From: Neisseriaceae bacterium
GTDB taxonomy: Bacteria > Pseudomonadota > Gammaproteobacteria > Burkholderiales > UBA11063
Length of the DNA stretch: 64,000 nucleotides
Direction: 5' to 3'
Assembly (NCBI GenBank): GCA_947446595.1
Contig: CANFGS010000005.1
Span: forward strand, 20,419-84,418
Shown here piece after piece: positions 46,823 to 54,791 of the stretch (position 1 is the first letter of the stretch; every line of letters starts with the position of its first letter). The position numbers were made by a program, and so were the translations under genes. Below the pieces are notes generated by a model. It was not told where the DNA came from. It ran no database searches and worked only from the letters and a program-made list of their open reading frames with translations.

Positions 46823-49246
46823 ATGATTCATTTGCGTAAGTATTTAAGATTGCTATTAGCTTTTCTCGGCTTTAGCTCTATTTCTTATTTTGCGTATGGA
46901 GCAAATGATAATACCTTTCAACCTCTAGATTCCTTAGTTCCAAATAATACTCCAAATTATCCATCTTGTGATGTGCACGATTATTATTGGTATCAAAAAT
47001 CAGGCCCCGATGCGGTAGCTAGTACTAGAGTGTCAGAGTCAACAGCTATGATTATGAAGGCCGATAGTATAACTGGGCAAAAAGGTGGCACTAGCTTTGC
47101 TAGTGGGCGAGTAGAGGCCTATCGAGGTGGAGATACTATCAATTCAGACTGGCTATCTTTTGATGAACCAACCAAACACACAGTTGCTGGTGGTAATGTT
47201 GTTTTAACTAAAGAATATAGCGTTATTGAGGGTAAATGGGTTGATTATTATATGGATTTAAATACCGGGGTAATTAAACAAGCAACCCTAAAGGATAGTC
47301 AAGACGATATGTACGCAAATGGCGATTCTATTCGCTTAATAAATAAAAAACAGTTGCAAGTTAATAATGGCTTCCTAACTACGTGTGACCCAAATGATCC
47401 AGCGTGGCATATTACTTCGGATTCGACAACTTTCGATTATCAAGATGCTCAAGGTAATGCTCGAAACGCCAAACTTTATGTAGAATCAACTCAGATAGCA
47501 TCATTCCCTTACTTTCAGTTTCCGCTTGGAATGAGGAAATCTGGGTTTTTAGCTCCAGAATTTGGAGTTATGAATAGTCAGTTTGCTAATGGTACGACTG
47601 ATAATTCTGTATTTGTGGGCTTGCCTTATTATTGGAATATGGCACCAAATTATGATATGACAATTGAGGGTAAATTCTATACTGCTGATGGTTTTATGTT
47701 TACAGATCAGTTTCGATATCAAAATACTAATGGTAGTGGGATTTTATATACCGAACAAGTTCCAGAAGATATGACAACAGGTCAATATAGGTACTATAAT
47801 CATTTTGTTGATGATCATAGGATTTTGCAAGACCTACATGTGGGTTATAACTATAATAAAGTTTCAGATAATAACTATTTTGTTAATTTTGGGAATTTTA
47901 ACTCTACAGTTGATAATATAAACTTAAATCAATCTATTTATGCTAATTACACGCCTACTTGGGGTATATTTGGTATCAAGCTGCAAAGTTATCAAACCCT
48001 GCAACCGGTTAATCAGCCAACTGTATCGCCAATTTATGCAGTTGAGCCACAAATTACTCTAGATGTGAAGCCCCAGACTATACTATCAGAAAATGATGGC
48101 TTAATGATGGGTTTACATAGCCAATATACTGATTTTACGAGTGGGCAGTTACAAACTGGTACCAGAAGTGTAATTTACCCAAGCCTAACTTTGCCAATAC
48201 AAAATCAATGGGGTTTTGTTAAGCCTAAATTTGGTTGGAATTATACTAACTATCAACTATCCTCATATCCAGGGGTGCAAAATGCTTCCTCAACAGTTGA
48301 TCGCAATGTCCCAATTAGCTCAATAGATAGCGGTTTGGTTTTTGAGCGTCCCTTAAATTTGGGCAGTAGCTCTTATGCTCAGACACTAGAACCACGCATT
48401 TACTATCTGTATATCCCAGAAGTAAATCAAAATAATTTACCAGTATTTGATACGGCACCAGCGACTTATAATATAAGCCAATTATTTAGCGAAAATAGAT
48501 TTGTAGGGGATGATAGGATAAATATGGCCAATGATATTACGGTTGGTTTAAATTCTAAACTGATAAATGATAATACCGGTGTGGAATTCTCAAACTGGGG
48601 CTTAGGTTACCGTTATTTTCTGACAACTGAGAACAATTTTATTTATGGAAATACTACTCAAAATGCACAGTTATTTCTACCTCAGCCCAATGTGATTGCA
48701 GAATTAGGGAATAAATGGACACCAAGCTTAAATTCGAATCTGAACTTTCAGTATAGTACAGTTTACCAGACTGTCGATGCTTATAACGCAGCATTGAGAT
48801 ATAATCCAGAACCACATAAGGTGTTAAATGCACGTTTTTCTTATCAATATCAACAGCCTTTATTGTATTATGCTTATACGCCAGGGCAGTTATTTCAACC
48901 AATTACTTATGAAAACCAGTATGCACTTGATTTATCGGGTCAGTGGCCAATATTTGGCAAACGTTGGCTAGTTGATGGACGTGCTAATTATGATTTTACC
49001 GCAGGAACAATACTCAATTTATTGAGTGGGTTAGAATATAATGCTGGGTGCTGGAATATGAAAATGTTGTATGAAAATTATATTACCAATGTTACACAAA
49101 GAACAAATGCTTATTTTTTACAATTCCAATTAAAAGGTTTGGCAGATCTAGGGTCTGACCCAACGAGTGATTTACGTTTGAACATTCCGGGTTATATGCC
49201 AGTTAATAATACTCCTGGATTTACACCAATTACCAATATTCATTAG
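46823..49246 (+). CDS. lptD: LPS-assembly protein LptD
   Basis: Outer-membrane barrel that, with LptE, inserts lipopolysaccharide into the outer leaflet. 807 residues: signal peptide to about residue 26, OstA-like N-terminal jellyroll (ASGRVEAYRGGDTINSDWLSFDE and the FPYFQFPLGMRKSGFLAPEFG barrel start), then the large barrel. Few cysteines are visible (near residue 49, 194 and one late), so the disulfide pattern may differ from E. coli. Followed by surA after 13 bases. Confidence 0.95.
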   Translation: MIHLRKYLRLLLAFLGFSSISYFAYGANDNTFQPLDSLVPNNTPNYPSCDVHDYYWYQKSGPDAVASTRVSESTAMIMKADSITGQKGGTSFASGRVEAYRGGDTINSDWLSFDEPTKHTVAGGNVVLTKEYSVIEGKWVDYYMDLNTGVIKQATLKDSQDDMYANGDSIRLINKKQLQVNNGFLTTCDPNDPAWHITSDSTTFDYQDAQGNARNAKLYVESTQIASFPYFQFPLGMRKSGFLAPEFGVMNSQFANGTTDNSVFVGLPYYWNMAPNYDMTIEGKFYTADGFMFTDQFRYQNTNGSGILYTEQVPEDMTTGQYRYYNHFVDDHRILQDLHVGYNYNKVSDNNYFVNFGNFNSTVDNINLNQSIYANYTPTWGIFGIKLQSYQTLQPVNQPTVSPIYAVEPQITLDVKPQTILSENDGLMMGLHSQYTDFTSGQLQTGTRSVIYPSLTLPIQNQWGFVKPKFGWNYTNYQLSSYPGVQNASSTVDRNVPISSIDSGLVFERPLNLGSSSYAQTLEPRIYYLYIPEVNQNNLPVFDTAPATYNISQLFSENRFVGDDRINMANDITVGLNSKLINDNTGVEFSNWGLGYRYFLTTENNFIYGNTTQNAQLFLPQPNVIAELGNKWTPSLNSNLNFQYSTVYQTVDAYNAALRYNPEPHKVLNARFSYQYQQPLLYYAYTPGQLFQPITYENQYALDLSGQWPIFGKRWLVDGRANYDFTAGTILNLLSGLEYNAGCWNMKMLYENYITNVTQRTNAYFLQFQLKGLADLGSDPTSDLRLNIPGYMPVNNTPGFTPITNIH

Positions 49247-49259
49247 GATCTATATTTAA

Positions 49260-50714
49260 ATGTACTGCTATATCTATAATTTAATCTTCATCGTTGTTAT
49301 GATGATAGGGCAATTTGCTTTTGCTGATGCAATGCAAAGAGGGTCTACTGCTACGACAACGCCAGTTAGCGCAGGTGCTAAAACTCCAGAATCGCCAGTG
49401 TTAAACGTGCCATTACCAAGTGCTAATACCGCGTATTATGCTAGTTATGAAAGCATAAATCACACCGCAAATTCTCCAATAACAACAGTGGATAAGATTG
49501 TAGCTTTTGTGAATAAGGGGGTTGTAACTACCGTTGAAGTTAATGATCAGATTGCTCAAACTATACAAACTTATAAACAAAAAGGCTTAACTCCTCCAAG
49601 TTCCAGTGATATTCGTAAGAGTGTAATTGATGAATTAATTATGCAAAAAATTGAGTTGGATTTCGCAGCCAGAACCGGAATAAAAACTACTGATATTGAA
49701 GTTTCTGGTGCTATAAATAATATTGCTGGTCAAAACAATATGGATTTAGAACAGTTTAAACAATATATTATGAAGCAAGGCTTCACATTTGACAAATTTA
49801 AAAAACAAATTAATAATCAAATTACGATTGATAAACTAAAACAAAGAGAAGTCGATGGGCGTGTTAGCGTCAATGATCATGAAGTAGATCTGGTTTTAAA
49901 TAGCGAAGCTTATAAAAATAGAGTAGATTATAATTTATCTGATATTATAGTAGTAGTTCCTGATAAGGCAACACCAGATATTATTGAACAGAAGCAAAAT
50001 TTGGCAATAGCCGCTTATAATGAGCTAAAAAGTGGTAATTTATTTTATAAAGTATCAGCTAAATATTCCAATTCTCCAAATGCTCTAACTGGTGGTGAGC
50101 TAGGCTGGAAGAGTAACGCGGTATTGCCTCCTGACATCCTAAAAAGTCTTGATGGTGTACCTATCGGTGGAATTACAAGTATTATTCATTTATCAGTAGG
50201 TTTTTTTATTTTTAAAGTTAATGATATAAAAAAACATGGAGCTCCTCAGATGGTACATCAATATCATGTTCGGCATATCTTAATTAAAGTTAATGATGCA
50301 ACCAGCAATAACGAAGCTTACCAGAAGATTGTTGGAATTCGTAATAAAATTTTACAAAATGCTAAAAACCCACAAGTAGAAAGTGATAGTTTTGCAAGTT
50401 GTGCCAAAAAATACTCCGAAGATACAAGTAGTATTAAAGGTGGTGATCTTGGTTGGGTAAGTCGTGGAGATACAGTACCAGCATTTGAAAGTGCTGTAAT
50501 TAATACGCCTATTGGTGTTATAAGTCAACCAATACATTCACCTTTTGGTTGGCATCTTCTTGAAGTGCTTGAGGTTCGTGACGTAAATTTATCTAATGAC
50601 AGAGAAAAAGCTGAAATACGTCAGGAAATTCATGATAGTAAAGCAAATACTTTATATATTGAGTGGCAAAGAAATATTCGTGATGCTGCTTATGTTAAAA
50701 TGAATGATGAGTAA
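49260..50714 (+). CDS. surA: Periplasmic chaperone / peptidyl-prolyl isomerase SurA
   Basis: Outer-membrane protein chaperone. Signal peptide, then SurA_N (VDKIVAFVNKGVVTTVEVNDQI), first parvulin domain (about 215-320; GGELGWKSNAVLPP) and second (about 325-435; VRHILIKV ... GGDLGWVSRGDTVPAFE). 484 residues. Between lptD and pdxA as in E. coli (lptD-surA-pdxA). Confidence 0.95.
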   Translation: MYCYIYNLIFIVVMMIGQFAFADAMQRGSTATTTPVSAGAKTPESPVLNVPLPSANTAYYASYESINHTANSPITTVDKIVAFVNKGVVTTVEVNDQIAQTIQTYKQKGLTPPSSSDIRKSVIDELIMQKIELDFAARTGIKTTDIEVSGAINNIAGQNNMDLEQFKQYIMKQGFTFDKFKKQINNQITIDKLKQREVDGRVSVNDHEVDLVLNSEAYKNRVDYNLSDIIVVVPDKATPDIIEQKQNLAIAAYNELKSGNLFYKVSAKYSNSPNALTGGELGWKSNAVLPPDILKSLDGVPIGGITSIIHLSVGFFIFKVNDIKKHGAPQMVHQYHVRHILIKVNDATSNNEAYQKIVGIRNKILQNAKNPQVESDSFASCAKKYSEDTSSIKGGDLGWVSRGDTVPAFESAVINTPIGVISQPIHSPFGWHLLEVLEVRDVNLSNDREKAEIRQEIHDSKANTLYIEWQRNIRDAAYVKMNDE

Positions 50715-51690
50715 TAAAATGTATCCTATTTTAGTTACAATGGGAGATCCTGCAGGAATTGGGCCTGATATTTGTCTTGATATTATTAAGTATCAATTTA
50801 GTCAAGAAATAGTTGTTATCGGGGATGCTAATGTCCTAAAATCGCGTACTGAGATTTTAAATAAAGATGTACAGATTGAAGTTATTGTAGTTGATGATTT
50901 ATTAAATTTAAAACCTTCAACAAAGTTAAGGGTGTTACATATAGATTGTCCAAACCCTGTGGTAGCAGGGGTTTTGAACCCGGAGAACTCAGCTTATGTA
51001 TTAAAGACTCTAGATTTGGCGATTGATTTATGTAAGAGAAATTTGGCAAACTCTATAGTTACTGCACCAGTTAATAAAGAAGTAATCAATCAATCAGGGA
51101 TAAAGTTTTTGGGGCATACTGAGTATTTGGCACAGAAATTTGGGATTGATAAAGTTGTGATGATGCTGGCAAATAAGGATATGAAAGTAGCACTACTAAC
51201 TACACATCTACCTTTAAAAAATGTAGCATTACAAGTGACTCACGATAATTTAAATCAAACGCTTAAGATAATTATTGATTATTTTAAAGAGAAATATAAA
51301 ATATCAAATCCAAAGATTGCTGTTTGTGGATTAAATCCTCATGCTGGAGATGGTGGTTATCTTGGGCTAGAAGAAATAGAAATTATTAATCCAGTAATTA
51401 ATGAATGGATAACCAAAGGTCATAATATAAGTGGCAGCCACTCTGCAGATAGCATTTTTTTAGATGCAGGAAAATATGATGTTATTTTGGCGATGTATCA
51501 TGATCAGGGGCTACCGGTGCTAAAATATTCAGGGTTTGAATCTGGAATAAACGTTACCCTTGGCTTACCGATAATTCGTACATCAGTAGATCACGGGACT
51601 GCGGTAAATCTTTCTGGAACTGGCTTAGCTAATAGTGAGAGTTTGATTCACGCAATAGAATTTGCAATAAATATTAATGGAGTTTGTTAA
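50704..51690 (+). CDS. pdxA: 4-hydroxythreonine-4-phosphate dehydrogenase
   Basis: Oxidises 4-phosphohydroxy-L-threonine in pyridoxal phosphate synthesis. 328 residues; TMGDPAGIGPD near the start, LGHTEYL and CGLNPHAGDGGYLG, plus HDQGLPVLK for metal binding. It overlaps the surA end by 11 bases. An alternative ATG (MYPIL) is five codons in. Confidence 0.95.
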   Translation: MMSNKMYPILVTMGDPAGIGPDICLDIIKYQFSQEIVVIGDANVLKSRTEILNKDVQIEVIVVDDLLNLKPSTKLRVLHIDCPNPVVAGVLNPENSAYVLKTLDLAIDLCKRNLANSIVTAPVNKEVINQSGIKFLGHTEYLAQKFGIDKVVMMLANKDMKVALLTTHLPLKNVALQVTHDNLNQTLKIIIDYFKEKYKISNPKIAVCGLNPHAGDGGYLGLEEIEIINPVINEWITKGHNISGSHSADSIFLDAGKYDVILAMYHDQGLPVLKYSGFESGINVTLGLPIIRTSVDHGTAVNLSGTGLANSESLIHAIEFAININGVC

Positions 51691-51692
51691 TT

Positions 51693-52943
51693 ATGGCTAA
51701 TGCGATTTATGCTCAATCAGGAGGAGTTACCTCTGTTATTAACGTTTCCGCTGCAGGCGTTATTAATAGTTGGAGAGCTAATAACAAAGGTATTTTATAT
51801 GCCGCTGAAAATGGTATCCTTGGAGTTCTTAATGAAGAACTAATTGATACTACTTCATTAAGTGAATTTGAAGTAAAAAAACTTCGTCAAACTCCTGGTG
51901 GGGTGTTTGGTTCATGCAGATATAAACTAAAAAGTTTGGAGCAAAGTCGTAAAGAATACGAGAGGATTATTGAAGTATTTGCTGCTTATGATATCAAGTA
52001 TTTTTTTTATAATGGTGGCAATGATTCTGCTGATACTTGTCTTAAAGTATCACAAATTGCTGAACAGTTAGGTTATCCAATAAAAGCAGTACATATTCCC
52101 AAAACAATTGATAATGATTTGGTAGTTACTGATAATTGCCCAGGGTTTGGTTCTGTTGCGAAATATGTAGCAACATCTATTAGAGAAGCTGGGATTGATT
52201 TAAAATCAATGTATCCTAGTTCAACTAAGGTATTTATCCTTGAAGTAATGGGTAGAAATGCTGGATGGATTGCTGCGAGCTGTGGCTTAGCAAGCACCGA
52301 TAGTGAGACTCCGCCACATATAATATTGTTTCCTGAGGTTCCTTTTGATGAAGAGAAGTTTTTAAATAAAGTTAAAGCGGTAGTTGATAGTGTAGGCTAT
52401 TGTGTAATTGCTGCTTCTGAAGGGACTCGTGATAAAAATGGAGTGGCTCTTGGAGAAGCAACAAATACGCGGGATGATTTTGGACATGCGAAGTTAGGTG
52501 GGGTTGCTAATATATTATCTAATTTAATTCAAACAAAACTTGGATTAAAACAGCATTTTGCAATTGCTGATTATTTACAACGTTCAGCAAGACACTTAGC
52601 CTCAAGAACTGATGTAGAACAAGCCTATTGTGTTGGTCATGCTGGTGTACAGTTCGCAATTGATGGGCAAAATGCTATAATGGCATATATTAAACGTGTT
52701 TCACAAGAGCCATATTTGTGGGAAGTAAGTCATGCGCCATTACATGATATAGCAAATAAAGAGAAGTTTATGCCACGAGACTTTATAGATGATGAGGGGT
52801 TTAATATAACCAAGAAATGTAGAGAATATATAGAGCCATTAATTAATGGTGAAGATTATCCTGAATATAGTAACGGATTACCTGATTATCTCAGATTATC
52901 TTATACTAAAGTAGCAAAAAAGCTTAATGTGTTTAAAAGTTAA
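51693..52943 (+). CDS. pfp: Pyrophosphate-dependent 6-phosphofructokinase
   Basis: Phosphorylates fructose-6-phosphate using pyrophosphate, reversible. 416 residues from MANAIYAQSGG (GGAG upstream; the track starts three codons early at TTG). The donor-specificity residues point to PPi: GGNDSADT in place of GGDGS, and PKTIDNDL in place of PGTIDND. MGRNAGWIAA and the QSGGVTSVIN start are family-typical. Translation begins three bases after the pdxA stop. No ATP-type PFK is present in the window. Confidence 0.9.
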   Translation: MANAIYAQSGGVTSVINVSAAGVINSWRANNKGILYAAENGILGVLNEELIDTTSLSEFEVKKLRQTPGGVFGSCRYKLKSLEQSRKEYERIIEVFAAYDIKYFFYNGGNDSADTCLKVSQIAEQLGYPIKAVHIPKTIDNDLVVTDNCPGFGSVAKYVATSIREAGIDLKSMYPSSTKVFILEVMGRNAGWIAASCGLASTDSETPPHIILFPEVPFDEEKFLNKVKAVVDSVGYCVIAASEGTRDKNGVALGEATNTRDDFGHAKLGGVANILSNLIQTKLGLKQHFAIADYLQRSARHLASRTDVEQAYCVGHAGVQFAIDGQNAIMAYIKRVSQEPYLWEVSHAPLHDIANKEKFMPRDFIDDEGFNITKKCREYIEPLINGEDYPEYSNGLPDYLRLSYTKVAKKLNVFKS

Positions 52944-52965
52944 TAGTATTTTTATAGGTGATAAA

Positions 52966-53274
52966 ATGACAGTATTAGAAAAAATCAAACAACAAGTTAC
53001 TGATAATAAAGTTGTACTTTATATGAAGGGCGATCCTAAATTTCCTTTATGTGGATTTTCTGGGCGTGCAGCTAAGATATTATCTTTATGTGGAGTTAAA
53101 GAATATTTAAGTATTAATGTTCTAGCTGATGATGAAATTCGTCAAGGGATAAAGGAATATTCTAATTGGCCAACAGTTCCGCAATTATATATTAATGGTG
53201 AATTAGTTGGTGGCTCTGATATTATGGCTGAAATGTACGAATCAGGTGAATTGCAACAGCTATTAAGTGAGTAG
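52966..53274 (+). CDS. grxD: Monothiol glutaredoxin GrxD
   Basis: 102 residues from MTVLEKIKQQ; the track starts 13 codons early. CGFS active site in GDPKFPLCGFSGRA, the mark of Fe-S cluster-carrying Grx4. TVPQLYINGELVGGSDI binds glutathione. Six bases before nnr. Confidence 0.94.
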   Translation: MTVLEKIKQQVTDNKVVLYMKGDPKFPLCGFSGRAAKILSLCGVKEYLSINVLADDEIRQGIKEYSNWPTVPQLYINGELVGGSDIMAEMYESGELQQLLSE

Positions 53275-53280
53275 AAACTC

Positions 53281-54768
53281 ATGCCAAACCGCTTTTTAAG
53301 TATTGCACAAATCCGCCATATCGAAGCTGATGCGATTAATAAGTTCAAATTAAACCTAATGGATATAGCTGGGTCTAAAATTGCGCTGTGGGTTACCAAA
53401 AATCGTCCAAAGAGAGACAGGGTTATAGTATTGGTTGGGCGTGGCAATAATGGTGGTGATGGAGTAATTGCTGCAATTAATTTACTAAAAGCTGGTTATG
53501 CAGTTTCTATACTCCCAGTTGCGAGAAATTTAAACCCTACTACTGAATCATTGATCAATGATTTTGTCGAACTAAAAGGTCGTGTACTTACCAGAGTTCC
53601 AACATCATTAGCTTCATATGATTTAATTATTGATGCGATTATTGGTATTGGTATTACATATCAGCTTGATACTAAACTAAATAATTTAATTGATTTAGTT
53701 AATCAAAGTGGTAGTTTTGTTTTATCAGTTGATACTCCAACAGGTCTTGATCCATTTACTGGTGAAGTTTTTGGTAATGCAATTAGGGCAGGGCATACTA
53801 TTACTTTTATTAGTGATAAACCAGGTTTTTATACGGGAAGCGGTATTGATTTAGTTGGCAAATTATCAATTGAAACCTTAATTAATCTCGATGATTTTGA
53901 TATAGCAAAAGCTATCACGCCTGAGGTATTAGCTAATGATTTAAGTATTATTGATTATTCCATTTTAGTGCGTAAAACATATAATACAAATAAAGGCACT
54001 TTTGGTACCGTGGTAATTGTTGGTGGTAATGTTGGGATGCACGGTGCTTTGTATCTTGCGGGGCGTTCTGCTATGCTTTGTGGCAGTGGGAAAGTTATTT
54101 TATGTCCGTTAGATAAGAGTTTTGCCCCTGATATGGTTATGCCAGAACTGATGCTTAGTAAACCAAAAGACGTACTAAAAAACCTAGAGCAATATTCAGT
54201 GGTTGTGGTTGGCCCTGGGTTTGGAGAGGATCAAGTCGCAATTAATTTCTTACGAAAAATATTAAAACATAAGACACAAAATAAGTTTATTTTTGATGCA
54301 GATGCTCTTAATTTGATAGCCAAAAATCCAGAATTAGAATCGCAGTTTAGAATTCTTCCAAATAAAATTATTACGCCGCATCCAGGTGAGGCTGCACGTT
54401 TACTAAAAACAACTGTAATAGAAATAAATAGTAATCGGTTTAAAGCATTAAATAATATGTATCTCCAATTTAATTCAGTAACCTTGATAAAGGGTGCAGG
54501 ATCATTAATAAAAGATAATGATAATGTGTATTTAAACCAAACGGGTAATATGGCATTATCAAATGCAGGACAAGGTGATACATTATGTGGCATAATAGCG
54601 GCATTTGTAGCCCAAGGTATGGATTTATCTAGTGCTCTTAGGTTGTCAGTCTTTTTACATGGTAATGCAGCAGAATATTTGGTAAATTCAATTGGTTATA
54701 ATGGGATATTGGCTTCGGAAATTGCACTTACTGTTCGAAATTTATTAAATAAATTACTGTACTCATAG
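53281..54768 (+). CDS. nnr: Bifunctional NAD(P)H-hydrate epimerase/dehydratase
   Basis: Repairs hydrated NAD(P)H. 495 residues. N-terminal YjeF epimerase with VGRGNNGGDGVIAAINLL and DAIIGIG; C-terminal kinase-like dehydratase with GNVGMHGALYLAGRSAM and SNAGQGDTLCGIIAAF. It precedes the tandem Mur-ligase gene by 24 bases. Confidence 0.94.
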   Translation: MPNRFLSIAQIRHIEADAINKFKLNLMDIAGSKIALWVTKNRPKRDRVIVLVGRGNNGGDGVIAAINLLKAGYAVSILPVARNLNPTTESLINDFVELKGRVLTRVPTSLASYDLIIDAIIGIGITYQLDTKLNNLIDLVNQSGSFVLSVDTPTGLDPFTGEVFGNAIRAGHTITFISDKPGFYTGSGIDLVGKLSIETLINLDDFDIAKAITPEVLANDLSIIDYSILVRKTYNTNKGTFGTVVIVGGNVGMHGALYLAGRSAMLCGSGKVILCPLDKSFAPDMVMPELMLSKPKDVLKNLEQYSVVVVGPGFGEDQVAINFLRKILKHKTQNKFIFDADALNLIAKNPELESQFRILPNKIITPHPGEAARLLKTTVIEINSNRFKALNNMYLQFNSVTLIKGAGSLIKDNDNVYLNQTGNMALSNAGQGDTLCGIIAAFVAQGMDLSSALRLSVFLHGNAAEYLVNSIGYNGILASEIALTVRNLLNKLLYS

Positions 54769-54791
54769 CAAGTTTTTTGGAGTTATATTGC

